Assembly: GCF_002157225.2 (NCBI RefSeq)
Contig: NZ_CP020038.1
Span: 6,468,991 to 6,532,990 of the forward strand
Direction: 5' to 3'
Length of the DNA: 64,000 nucleotides
From: Agarilytica rhodophyticola
Lineage (GTDB): Bacteria; Pseudomonadota; Gammaproteobacteria; Pseudomonadales; Cellvibrionaceae
Below are positions 52,801 to 60,854 of the stretch, piece after piece (the first letter of the stretch is position 1; each line of letters opens with the position of its first letter). Made by a program: the position numbers and the translations under genes. Below the pieces are notes generated by a model. It made no database searches. It saw only the letters and a list, made by a program, of their open reading frames with translations, and was not told where the DNA came from.

Positions 52801-55224
52801 TAAAGGATCAGATGCGAAGTAAGTGTTAAGCTGATCAATCTCACTAAACTTAGAAGAACGCCTTTCAATACTCTTAATCGCTCTATCAGCAGCTCCAACT
52901 ACTGACTGAGCTTTTCTCTGTTGCTCATCAAGTAAACGTTGTTTATGAGACTCAAAAGCTTCATAAATTTCTTCACGTTTATTTATAATAAACGTGAGAA
53001 ACTCTTCAAACTCACTGAACTGACTTTCCAGTTCTTCAAGCTGTACTAACAGACGGGACATCTGTTCATCACAGTTATCAGGTGTATCTGACATACTTAG
53101 AGCATTAGTTATGCTCTGAGAAAATAACTTAAATTGTGCCGAAAATTCAGCCGTCGCTTCCTCGCTGCCAACATTTTTTTGTTTATGTTTAGCGTTAGCT
53201 TTAGTTTGATTTAATTTAGAGTATATTTCTGAGATTGAGTCAACGATACGTGTTCTAATGGTGGCATCGTTAACTTTAAGAGTCGAGAGAAGTTCTGATA
53301 ATAAATCTAATCCTGTTGCTGTTTCATCAACAATATCAACAATCGGTTTTAATTCGGCAACTGTATCTGCTTTTTCGAGATCTTCATTAATCGTTTTAAT
53401 TTTATCATGATAAGGCGTTAGCGAATTTTCATTTGCTAGAAAGTTAGTGGTCTTCTCACTAATAATTTGTTGCGCTTCTAGTAGCGCCTCATCCATTTTT
53501 TCTATTTCATTAGTATCGATATAACGATAATCTTTTATTGTTGCCAGTAATCCGCGCTGATGTCGCATTTTATTTAAACAGTCGACATACTCTTCAACAG
53601 ATTCCCAGGTTGCCGTACGTGATTCGCTAATCAATGTGGCTTGTTGCACCTGCGCATCTTGTAAAGCTTTACGCGACTGTTGCTGAATACTTTGAACTTT
53701 TTCAAACTCATCAATTGCGAGCTCAGATGTTGCAGCAATTTCTTTAAGTACTTCGTTAGTTTCAATCAAGGATTCATCTGTTAACCAATAATGATCATCA
53801 AAAGTTTTTAGTGCTGCTTTAGATAAATCTTCATATAAACGTACAGAAACCGACTGCTTTTCAATTAAACGACAAACGCTATAAAGATCAGAGATGCCAC
53901 GCACGAGGCCAGGGTTGCCGATACGGCCATAAAAGGTTTGGCTGTCTGGCTGTTGACTGGCAAACTCATCACTAACATAAGGCGTATGCCATATTTGCAT
54001 AGGGTGAACTCTCGTCGCCTCATTATCCGCAGAAAAAATGACTAAAGTACCGTCTTCAGATAAGGCATAGCCATGACCATAAATAGGATTTTGTAATGTT
54101 TTATTAATCATGTTGTAGGCAAATAATGCAACAACACCATCTACCTGCTCATAAAAAATAAAAATCACATCTTCGCCATTTGGTGAGCGAATCGAGCGCT
54201 TAAAGCTTAAATTGGGATAATCTGTATCATAAGTTTTATATTCTCCAGATTGCAGATAATAGCCCCCAGGAAAAACCACACCATGATCTTCCGGCAGCTG
54301 AACACAAGATGATCCAATAGCATCAATACGTGCAACAGATTGTGTGAGTGTATTGTAGATAAAATAGCGCCATCTTTCTTCCTGGTAAGGAAGAATCTTA
54401 AGTAAAACTAAATCGCCAAGTTTGGCATAGAAGTATTGACCATCATCAATAGATTGCGTTGAATTATCTATGTCTTCTCGATAAATACCTAAACCATCTT
54501 GAGTATTATTTTCAACTTTAATTGTCAAATTACCGTTAATACATTCAACAAAAACAGTATCTAAAATATTGAGATGAGGATGGCGCCCATGAACAATATC
54601 ATCTCGACTACATTGCGACCATTCGAAGTCATATTTTGGTGGCAATTGAATATCCCTTTCACCACGATTATCAATATACTCGACTTCTTCTCCATCTGCA
54701 GATAGAGACCAGCGAAAGACACGGATATCTTCAATTCGCTCACCAATCTGAAAACCCATTAGTAATTTACTATCTTTTACAATGAGTTGTAAGAGTTTAG
54801 CATTTTTATAGTACCGATAGAGCTCTTTAAACTCTTTAATAAATTTAGGGTCAGTAAGAAATGTATTTTCGATTTCTACTTCTTGAATATCGGTAGATTG
54901 CTCACTTTTAGTAAGTTCAAAAAGTGCAAAAACATCCTCAACACGAGTTTCTTTTTTTAAGCCTATGAATACGTTGTAGCCAAATAGCATGTATCGACCA
55001 ACCTGCACAATATCTCGCGCAATGCAGTTGTTAGCTGTACGTACACGTACACGTGCATCCACTGCCATGTCTTTACTACCGAACTCTTGGATTCGGCTAT
55101 CGTTTAGAGATTTAACGTGTTGCTCCAATAAGCGCCCTTGTTCGACAAGGCGCTTTTTAATAACTTCGTACGCACCACCTTCAGCAACAGCCGTATCAAC
55201 CACGTTTTCTACAGTATTAGACAT
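49882..55224 (-). CDS. Giant AAA ATPase (DUF3686, annotated DNA-repair ATPase type)
   Basis: 1780 residues. The N-terminal half (about 1-470) is beta-rich with propeller-like segments (RWSLSADGEEVEYID, SPNGEDVIFIFYE, ALSEDGTLVIFS). A long coiled-coil region runs about 480-860. The AAA domain is at about 1270-1450, with Walker A PPGYGKTT (about 1297) and Walker B VMLYLDDIQH (about 1361), then sensor-like VVMAGNPY. A second coiled coil closes the protein (about 1590-1780). I recall the family with PspA, flotillin and YjfI neighbours. Despite the name, context points to membrane or envelope stress. Confidence 0.85.
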   Translation of the reverse strand: MSNTVENVVDTAVAEGGAYEVIKKRLVEQGRLLEQHVKSLNDSRIQEFGSKDMAVDARVRVRTANNCIARDIVQVGRYMLFGYNVFIGLKKETRVEDVFALFELTKSEQSTDIQEVEIENTFLTDPKFIKEFKELYRYYKNAKLLQLIVKDSKLLMGFQIGERIEDIRVFRWSLSADGEEVEYIDNRGERDIQLPPKYDFEWSQCSRDDIVHGRHPHLNILDTVFVECINGNLTIKVENNTQDGLGIYREDIDNSTQSIDDGQYFYAKLGDLVLLKILPYQEERWRYFIYNTLTQSVARIDAIGSSCVQLPEDHGVVFPGGYYLQSGEYKTYDTDYPNLSFKRSIRSPNGEDVIFIFYEQVDGVVALFAYNMINKTLQNPIYGHGYALSEDGTLVIFSADNEATRVHPMQIWHTPYVSDEFASQQPDSQTFYGRIGNPGLVRGISDLYSVCRLIEKQSVSVRLYEDLSKAALKTFDDHYWLTDESLIETNEVLKEIAATSELAIDEFEKVQSIQQQSRKALQDAQVQQATLISESRTATWESVEEYVDCLNKMRHQRGLLATIKDYRYIDTNEIEKMDEALLEAQQIISEKTTNFLANENSLTPYHDKIKTINEDLEKADTVAELKPIVDIVDETATGLDLLSELLSTLKVNDATIRTRIVDSISEIYSKLNQTKANAKHKQKNVGSEEATAEFSAQFKLFSQSITNALSMSDTPDNCDEQMSRLLVQLEELESQFSEFEEFLTFIINKREEIYEAFESHKQRLLDEQQRKAQSVVGAADRAIKSIERRSSKFSEIDQLNTYFASDPLVLKIQEFVISLNNLNASVQADDIDARFKAVKEQAVRMLRDKSDIYEEGGNVIKLGPRHKFSVNQQDLDLTIIPREESLYLHLSGTDYFELIDDQQLLSLKPYWNISLTSESPEVYRGEYLAYSILKSAEHEKNNVTLDALYRAINDEQAITKIVRDFAAPRYKEGYEKGIHDHDAIIILKKLLPVIQNADLLRFDPISRGFAQVFWANIKRINDQLENKRLTYETWTKRAQSATHMLQVFSSSEAQRLLAEEVRSAMKEFIVTHPMDISAMDIARAADYLVLELGRDRTEFIGSKYAHQLADELKRSMDDDSWRRFQMALEKMMGWPAERWNLSCAWLSALVSEKNILHLQRYIPEAAGLINADERISRRTTQTDLEITVDGLMGEHPNIEKRTLHFSLDEFLMRLNNHVVQHIPNYENYLLTRQHIISQQREELRLEEFKPRPLSSFVRNRLINEAYLPIIGDNLAKQMGTVGDNKRTDLMGLLMMISPPGYGKTTLMEYVASRLGLIFMKINCPSVGHDVISLDPKQAPNATAEQELKKLNLALEMGNNVMLYLDDIQHTNPEFLQKFISLCDGTRRIEGVWQGKTKTYDMRGKKFCVVMAGNPYTESGEVFKIPDMLANRADIYNLGDVLGGMDDQFALSYIENSLTSNSVLAPLATRDLNDVYLFVDMARGKDIATTDLSHQYSGAEINEIVDVLKKLFVIRDVVLKVNQQYIASAAQADKYRVEPQFKLQGSYRNMNKMAEKISSVMNYDELMQLIEDHYMGEAQLLTAGAEENLLKLAALRGNMKVEQEQRWQVIKEDFLRNKALGGDDADSGQKIVSQMLDLTSEMKNIAHAAASISDQAKTQDRLKEKIVKLERNNEDINSNKKLENQAVLINTLNEIKQAIVANETSVEVVNQPVPGMDQLLRVLATTIESSIYPLVRSMDKKLDIDLRTHEKMNEVSQSLRDLEQQLKLQKTKKIDKNLSGS

Positions 55225-55254
55225 TTTAGCTTTCCCTAATCACTCTATTACAAC

Positions 55255-55476
55255 TTATTTTTCAGATTCGATGGAGGTTTTCTCTTCTGAGTTATTTTCT
55301 GTAAATTCACTCAATAACCATCCGAGCCCAGCACCGATTCCTGCCCCCACTAGAGTATTAGTTACAACATTGCCTTTAGCAAGGCCTAGCGCAGCACCAA
55401 CACCCGCCCCAATACTTACATTTTTTTTAATCTCATCTTTTGATATTTGCAGCAAAATGTCATTAATATTGTTCAT
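55255..55476 (-). CDS. Small glycine-zipper membrane protein
   Basis: 73 residues. Two glycine-zipper hydrophobic segments (VSIGAGVGAALGLAKG and NTLVGAGIGAGLGWLL, G-x3-G spacing) are flanked by charged ends. Such proteins insert in or associate with membranes and can oligomerise. It sits between flotillin and the AAA ATPase in the operon. Not recognised beyond the zipper. Confidence 0.75.
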   Translation of the reverse strand: MNNINDILLQISKDEIKKNVSIGAGVGAALGLAKGNVVTNTLVGAGIGAGLGWLLSEFTENNSEEKTSIESEK

Positions 55477-55538
55477 AGATGGTCACCCACTGATTTTATT
55501 AAATATGTTCATTAAAAATGAAATTTAAAAAACTGATT

Positions 55539-57449
55539 TTAATGTACATCTTTTTCTTTATTAGCTTCTAACACTTTCGCTAGCATAGTTTGAATCGTGC
55601 CACTTTTCTCTGCTAGTCCGTCAATAGCCTTTCCTATAGATAGCGATTTAGCGAAGTTATTAAAGAAATGGTCTTCACCACCAACAATATCGATCTTCGC
55701 CTTTTCAAGAGCAACAGCTAAGACTTCTGCATTCTCTCGAGCGATATCTTTACCTGCTTCTATTGAAGCAATCGCTTCTTTAAGCGCTGTTTCTAATCCC
55801 ATTCTAAACTCTTCGTGCTCACGAGCGTCGGAGCTCATGCTATTCATTGCTTCAAATTTATCAACAAGGCCTTCTGCTTCAGCTTTAAATTTCTCACGTG
55901 TTACTTCGGCTTCTGCCAAACCTGTTTCACGAGTCGCTTTGGCTTCGGACTCCCCTTTAGCTGCCACAACAGTAGCTTCTGACTGCCCTTTGGCAGAAAT
56001 CACATGAGCTTCAGCCAAACCTTCCTTCTCTAGCGCATCGGCTTTTGCTTCTTGCACTTTGGCTTCAGCTAAGCCTCTAGCAGCCTCCTCTGCTTGCACA
56101 CCTTCAGCTAGTTTCTTCTTCGCATCTGCTTCTTTTGCACTGGCTTCTAAATTTGCTTGAGCCAGAACTGTAATTTCCGCAGCCTTATGTTTCGCGGAGA
56201 TTTCTTGTGCTTCTGCTCGTTTCACTTCTTTAACTTTTTCTTCTTCCGCTTTTGCTTCTGCATCTAATACAAGTGTTTGCTTTAACCTATCGGCTTCAGA
56301 AACTTCGCGAACTTCTTTAATCTTCTCTTCTTCAACAGCAACTGTTTTATCTACAGAAACTCGTTCACGAATCACATTGGCGATTTCTTTCTTCTCGATT
56401 TCTACCGCTTTTTCCGCATCTATGCGCTGCAATTCAACTTCCCTCTCCCTTGCAACGATCTCAAGGTCTTTGGCACGAGTTACTTTTTCTACCTCGATAA
56501 CAACAGCGCGTTGGCGATTTTGCTCAGCTACTTCAACTTCACGTTGCTGATTCTCAGTTTGTATAGCAAGCTCTTGGTCTGATTGAATTTTTGCTCCTTC
56601 AGCCTTAAGCCTTTCCTCTTCTTGAACACGTATTGTTTCAGCTTCTTCTCTAGCTTTTATAGTAGCTACTTCTCTGGCCTGTTTTGCTTCGGCATCTGCT
56701 TGTTGTCGCTCAAGCTCTAGCATAGCTTCAACCGTCTCAACATTTTTCTTTTTTATTGCAAGCTCTTCATCACGTTCAAAGATGTTTGTCTTCACATTCT
56801 GTTGAGCCGTAAGTTCAGTTATTTTCCTTATACCTTCGGCATCAAGTATATTGGAAGCATCTAAATGAGCTTTTGGAGTTTGTTCGAGATAGTCGATAGC
56901 GACATCTTCCAAAACATAGCCATTAAGATCATCTCCTATAACTTCGATGATTTTATCTCGAAAGTTTTGTCTATCTTCAAATAGATTTACAAAGTCAATT
57001 TGCTTACCAACAGTTTTTAGAGCTTCTGAGAATTTAGCATTAAATAAGTCATTAACTGCTTTTTTATCTGAAGCTCTTGCAGCGCCAAGAGATTTAGCAA
57101 CTTTCAATACATCTTCCGGCGTTTCATTTACTCGTAGATAAAATGCTACCGTTATATCTGCACGCATATTATCCCGACAAATTAATCCATCTTTACCTCG
57201 CCGATCAACTTCCATGGTAATGAGAGATATACGCATCAACTCTCGTTTATGAACAACAGGCAATATCCAAGCACCTGTAAAGAATACTTTCGGCTTTGGT
57301 GTAGTATCGTTTTTGATTAAAGCAACGCCTTGTTCTACTTTCACATAGAAAGCTTTATAGAGTGCAGCTACGGCTAGAAGACCTAAGAATATAACAACTA
57401 CTAAAGCTATAAAAATAGAAACTGCCAATGAATGTTCCGAAGTAAACAT
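55539..57449 (-). CDS. yqiK: Flotillin-like SPFH protein (YqiK type)
   Basis: 636 residues. One N-terminal membrane segment (SIFIALVVVIFLGLLAVAALY) is followed by the SPFH/Band-7 domain (about 30-220), then a very long Ala/Glu/Lys coiled coil (about 230-560) with many E-A-K-A-type repeats typical of flotillins. It scaffolds ordered membrane microdomains. The ribosome-binding site AGGAGAGGAAA is strong. It is preceded by yqiJ (26 bp), as in E. coli yqiJK. Confidence 0.93.
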   Translation of the reverse strand: MFTSEHSLAVSIFIALVVVIFLGLLAVAALYKAFYVKVEQGVALIKNDTTPKPKVFFTGAWILPVVHKRELMRISLITMEVDRRGKDGLICRDNMRADITVAFYLRVNETPEDVLKVAKSLGAARASDKKAVNDLFNAKFSEALKTVGKQIDFVNLFEDRQNFRDKIIEVIGDDLNGYVLEDVAIDYLEQTPKAHLDASNILDAEGIRKITELTAQQNVKTNIFERDEELAIKKKNVETVEAMLELERQQADAEAKQAREVATIKAREEAETIRVQEEERLKAEGAKIQSDQELAIQTENQQREVEVAEQNRQRAVVIEVEKVTRAKDLEIVAREREVELQRIDAEKAVEIEKKEIANVIRERVSVDKTVAVEEEKIKEVREVSEADRLKQTLVLDAEAKAEEEKVKEVKRAEAQEISAKHKAAEITVLAQANLEASAKEADAKKKLAEGVQAEEAARGLAEAKVQEAKADALEKEGLAEAHVISAKGQSEATVVAAKGESEAKATRETGLAEAEVTREKFKAEAEGLVDKFEAMNSMSSDAREHEEFRMGLETALKEAIASIEAGKDIARENAEVLAVALEKAKIDIVGGEDHFFNNFAKSLSIGKAIDGLAEKSGTIQTMLAKVLEANKEKDVH

Positions 57450-57475
57450 TTTCCTCTCCTTTGTAAAAATCTAAA

Positions 57476-58153
57476 TTACTTATTAAAATCTTTTTCTGAT
57501 ATGACACGATAAACATTCTCTTGTGGCAAATAGTCTAGCAAAATAATTCTATCACCACGTGAAAACTCTTCGTGTTTATAAGAACGCACCTTAACGATTA
57601 GTCCTGCACCGCCATCCTCTACTGTGGCTTCACCAAACTTATCGTTTACCTTGGAGGTTCTAACAACTCCTAAATGACCAATAATTTCTTTTTGAACTTC
57701 TTGATTCGCAGTTTCGAAAAACTTTTTGAAAGGCCTTAATATAAGACCTGTAATATAAGCAGAGAAAAACGAAACAGAAAATAATATAACTACTCCACAA
57801 ACAAATCTTAAAATCCCTTCTGGGAAAATTTTGAATGTATAATAACAAAGAATAAAACTGGTCAGCCATCCAATTAGTGACATCGAAAAAAGGATAATAG
57901 GAGCAGGAATACCTACTAGACCAAGCCTCATCATAAGGCTTGCTAGCACATTTGCATTGGTTAAATTGTCCACATTAAGATTATCGGCCTCGGGAAGATC
58001 GAAATTTAGTATATCAAAATCGACTACTCCCAAAACTGCTACCAAACAAAACAAAATACAAAGAACAATTAGTAAAGAGAATATAACAGTGGGAAATGAG
58101 AGGAATATATTATAAAAAGGGTCCATATTTTTGCTGTAAAGTATTGCAAACAT
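57476..58153 (-). CDS. yqiJ: YqiJ-family OB-fold membrane protein (NfeD-like)
   Basis: 225 residues with GGAGG six bases before ATG 58153. Membrane segments at about 15-45, 75-100 and 105-135 precede a C-terminal OB-fold (about 155-222, GHLGVVRTSKVNDKFGEATVEDGGAGLIVKV-type strands). YqiJ/NfeD proteins pair with flotillins and stabilise them in the membrane. The flotillin gene follows immediately. Confidence 0.9.
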   Translation of the reverse strand: MFAILYSKNMDPFYNIFLSFPTVIFSLLIVLCILFCLVAVLGVVDFDILNFDLPEADNLNVDNLTNANVLASLMMRLGLVGIPAPIILFSMSLIGWLTSFILCYYTFKIFPEGILRFVCGVVILFSVSFFSAYITGLILRPFKKFFETANQEVQKEIIGHLGVVRTSKVNDKFGEATVEDGGAGLIVKVRSYKHEEFSRGDRIILLDYLPQENVYRVISEKDFNK

Positions 58154-58378
58154 TGCTTTCCTCCATAATTTCTTAAAGTAAAATGCTTTTCATTACCTAA
58201 GCTATAATCATTTTACTAAAATACAGTAATAATAAATAAGTTCACCTAAGACAGATACCATCCACTTATTCTTAGAGAAGAGTTTACAGTGAAGAAGAAT
58301 AGAACAACAATGATAAGCATAGCGTATTAAGTTAAGTCCTATTACTTAGCTCTTCCCTTTATTATATTCACCCGACTC
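58154..58378. other. Gap inside the operon
   Basis: 225 bp between the YbjQ-like and yqiJ genes. No gene seen. It could hold an internal promoter for yqiJ-yqiK-ATPase. A T-rich tract follows the YbjQ-like stop, but no strong stem was found. Confidence 0.35.
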
Positions 58379-58714
58379 TTAAAAACTAGTTGATACCCTA
58401 CGTTTAATTTTTACAGCAGTTCCATAGGCTAGAAGCTCTGCTGCGTTTTGCATCATGGGCGATGTAGTAAAGCGAGCACAAACAATTGCGTCGGCTCCTA
58501 TACTGCGCGCATCAGCAATCATTCTATCGGTAGCCTGCTCTCGTGACTCGGCAATCATCTTAGTATATTCTAAAACTTCTCCACCCACTAACGTGCGTAG
58601 ACTAGCTAAAATATCTTTACCTACATGCCGTGCGCGAATAGTATTACCTTTTACCATACCTAGGGTTTCAACGATATCGTATTCAGTAAAATTATCTTGC
58701 GTTGTTATTAACAT
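58379..58714 (-). CDS. YbjQ-family (UPF0145) protein
   Basis: 111 residues, the full length of this small fold: LITTQDNFTEYDIVETLGMVKGNTIRARHVGKDI..., and SIGADAIVCARFTTSPMMQNAAELLAYGTAVKI. Structures of the family form pentameric rings; annotated as heavy-metal-binding domain, real function unknown. Its start overlaps the stop of the preceding 70-residue membrane protein by one base, implying coupling. Confidence 0.9.
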   Translation of the reverse strand: MLITTQDNFTEYDIVETLGMVKGNTIRARHVGKDILASLRTLVGGEVLEYTKMIAESREQATDRMIADARSIGADAIVCARFTTSPMMQNAAELLAYGTAVKIKRRVSTSF

Positions 58715-58926
58715 TATTTTTTTACTCCTTTTGAATAAAAATCATCTTCCTTATTTTCTAGCCGTTCCTTAACTACTTTGATAAATAATGTACCAATTCC
58801 GATGATGAGAAAGAAGCCAATTAATCCGTGGGGAAACGCAATAATGGAAGCTGTCAACATAACTATCAAATAGATAAGCGCGATAACAGCAAGAAAAGAG
58901 TACCCAATTTTTTCATATCTATCCAT
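58714..58926 (-). CDS. Small two-helix membrane protein
   Basis: 70 residues from ATG 58926, chosen because GAGGAG lies six bases upstream; a GTG 27 bp earlier is open but unsupported. Two membrane helices (YSFLAVIALIYLIVMLTASII and GLIGFFLIIGIGTLFIKVV) are followed by an acidic cytoplasmic tail. PspA operons often include such small integral membrane partners; no family is recognised. Confidence 0.75.
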   Translation of the reverse strand: MDRYEKIGYSFLAVIALIYLIVMLTASIIAFPHGLIGFFLIIGIGTLFIKVVKERLENKEDDFYSKGVKK

Positions 58927-59186
58927 AAAATTCTCCTCTACGCTTAAGACCACACGCTGAGGTAGGTATTCTCACCCTAGCTTGGCAGCCTGAAATGATT
59001 CATCCTTGAACCTGGCAGCATCCTGCATTAGCTCTCCTTACTACATTTCTCCATTAAAAGGACTTTCCTTAAAAATCCCTATCACTTATTAACCGCAAGT
59101 TTATCCTTTTACTTTCGGCTCTCATGATGCCTCCTAGCAAACATGCTCATGTCCTTATGCAAAGATTCCTTGTTCCTTAACACCCA
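58927..59186 (-). other. Gap downstream of pspA with micro-frames
   Basis: 260 bp between pspA and the small membrane protein gene. On the minus strand two 18-codon frames have good ribosome-binding sites: ATG 59125 (TAGGAGG upstream, stop ending 59069) and ATG 59028 (AGGAGAG upstream, stop ending 58972). They may be leader peptides or decay products; neither has recognisable similarity. Confidence 0.3.
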
Positions 59187-59870
59187 CTACTTCTTTTTCA
59201 AACGTTCAAGTACCTTTTCTGCGCTTGAAGGCCCTGGTGCTATCCCTGCAGCTTTGAGTTTTTCATCCAATGAGTCACTCACATTATCTTTCGATATCTC
59301 CTCGGCCGCTTCCATTTGGGCTTGTTTTAATGCTTGTTTTTCTTTTATTCGCTCCAACGAATCCATTGCTGTGCGAAGTTTTGAATTTGTTCCACTATGA
59401 CGCTCCGCAACGGCTGATTGAGCGCGTAAAACATTTTCTGTCGCTTTAACTGTGTCTATCTGCTGTTTTAATCTCAGTATATTTTGTTCCGCCGTTTTAA
59501 CTGAACTTCTCAAGCTTTCAGCATTTTTGGCAAATCCCTTTGCTGCATCTTTTTCTGTTGCATGTTGATTCTCCAACTCAGCAACTTTCTGTGCCACTTC
59601 TAAAGCAAGAGCTTCGTCTCCTTTTTCTAAAGCTTGGGCGGCATATCCTTCATACTGCTCGATACTCGCTTGTAGCTGTAAACTCTTTTCTTCGGCTAAT
59701 TTTTGACGGGCCATAATTGCAGCCAGGCCATCCTTAGATTGCTTAAGTTCTTCTGTGGCTTCTCGCACTTCTTGATCAAGAATACGCAATGCTTGTGAAT
59801 CCACCAGAACTTCACCTGCTTCATTCAGGCCTCCGCGCAATGCTGTTGCCAATTTTGCCCAAATATTCAT
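59187..59870 (-). CDS. pspA: PspA/IM30-family protein
   Basis: 227 residues, almost wholly alpha-helical coiled coil, as in the PspA/IM30/Vipp1 (ESCRT-III-like) family. It has an N-terminal amphipathic stretch (MNIWAKLATALRGGLNEAGE) and helices with LRILDQEVREATEEL-type heptads. The C-terminal extension (SDSLDEKLKAAGIAPGPSSAEKVLERLKKK) is typical of the YjfJ subgroup. It binds and repairs stressed inner membrane. It is preceded by the DUF2170 gene (5 bp), the yjfI-yjfJ order known from enterobacteria. Confidence 0.93.
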   Translation of the reverse strand: MNIWAKLATALRGGLNEAGEVLVDSQALRILDQEVREATEELKQSKDGLAAIMARQKLAEEKSLQLQASIEQYEGYAAQALEKGDEALALEVAQKVAELENQHATEKDAAKGFAKNAESLRSSVKTAEQNILRLKQQIDTVKATENVLRAQSAVAERHSGTNSKLRTAMDSLERIKEKQALKQAQMEAAEEISKDNVSDSLDEKLKAAGIAPGPSSAEKVLERLKKK

Positions 59871-59875
59871 GTCCT

Positions 59876-60511
59876 TTATCTCACCTCTGCTTCGTGTGAA
59901 GTTAATAAATAATCGCCGTAGGCTTCCGTCGCTTGAATAACATTCGATGCCAAGGCTTCTATTTCAAAAATTACGCTAGGTAAAATTGAAGACGCACTTA
60001 ACGCACCAAACATTTGATAATATTCTTTACCGTTAGCCAATGTATCCAAACTAATTGTCGACAGAGGGAAGTATTTGTGGGTTCGCAAAACTGCATCATT
60101 AAATGCAGCTAAATCTTTTACTTCATCAACAGACCACAACACCGCTTCAACTATGATCTGCTCTCCAGCGACCGTAAGAAAAATAGCCAAATCACCGTAG
60201 TCATGCATAACAATGTGAATCGTAGGTTCAGCACCATCGATTAATTCTATTGTTGCACATTCACCATCAAACAAAGGTTCTACTGCCATAACATCGAACA
60301 AACTGGAGGTTGTCCATCGTTTCATTTGCGTCATATTTAAAACTCCTTCATCTAACTTAGATTCATCGAAATGACTGCGCAAAAGCTTTTCAAACTTGCT
60401 CAACCACTTCGAGTTCGTAGGCAATATCCAAACTTCTTTCTTCACCAGCCCCAGCTCTCTGAGCCGGCGCCGGTATTCTCTCTGGTAATGTGCTGATGAT
60501 TTCTCTTTCAT
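59876..60511 (-). CDS. yjfI: YjfI-family (DUF2170) protein, first gene of PspA operon
   Basis: 211 residues from ATG 60511 (MKEKSSAHYQREYRRRLRE); a GTG six codons earlier (60529) is also open but lies next to an operator palindrome. A basic N-terminal helix is followed by the DUF2170 domain (about 35-170: WTTSSLFDVMAVEPLFDGEC, HDYGDLAIFLTVAGEQIIVEAVLW, RTHKYFPLSTISL). The family is found with PspA in membrane-stress loci. It leads an apparent ten-gene operon ending at 48728. Confidence 0.87.
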   Translation of the reverse strand: MKEKSSAHYQREYRRRLRELGLVKKEVWILPTNSKWLSKFEKLLRSHFDESKLDEGVLNMTQMKRWTTSSLFDVMAVEPLFDGECATIELIDGAEPTIHIVMHDYGDLAIFLTVAGEQIIVEAVLWSVDEVKDLAAFNDAVLRTHKYFPLSTISLDTLANGKEYYQMFGALSASSILPSVIFEIEALASNVIQATEAYGDYLLTSHEAEVR

Positions 60512-60518
60512 GGCGCTT

Positions 60519-60585
60519 ACTTTACTCACTTACATGTAACATGTCAAACACTATTACATGTAATTAAAATTTACATTACATGTAA
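60519..60585 (-). promoter_or_regulatory. Three TTACATGTAA palindromes at PspA operon promoter
   Basis: Perfect 10-bp palindromes at 60530-60539, 60554-60563 and 60576-60585, 24 and 22 bp apart, so on one helix face. A fourth ACATGT core lies at 60539-60544. On the minus strand TTGACA (60547-60542) and TAAAGT (60524-60519), spaced 17 bp, could be -35 and -10, with one palindrome in the spacer and the others upstream. This suggests control by a dimeric repressor or activator. No sigma-54 site (GG-N10-GC), usual for pspA, was seen. Confidence 0.6.
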
Positions 60586-60854
60586 CATTGCGCAGCCTTA
60601 TTTCTGAAGGCTCTATAGAGTAGTTAATACAAACAAACAAGGCTAATCTCAAACATGATAGGTGTTCTAGATGACAAAATTAAGCGCTATGGCTCGTCAT
60701 CTATTAACATATATAGGTGTAAGTGGATTAAAGAGTATGGCAGGAATGAACCTCACTATAGGGTGAGGCTCATGTTATCGGGATATATTGAGTGCTTTTA
60801 GTACACGATTAATTTCGAATAAGTACTCAGCGGATTAATCATTTGCCGCCATGC
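60586..60854. other. Spacer between PspA operon and CAP gene
   Basis: 269 bp with no gene. A CCTCAC/GTGAGG hairpin (60750-60767) without a T-run may close the CAP-protein transcript, which ends at 60855. Confidence 0.4.

Noticed and set aside
54989-55528. 179-codon plus-strand frame
   Set aside because: Antisense to the start of the AAA ATPase gene and the glycine-zipper gene; no independent coding evidence.
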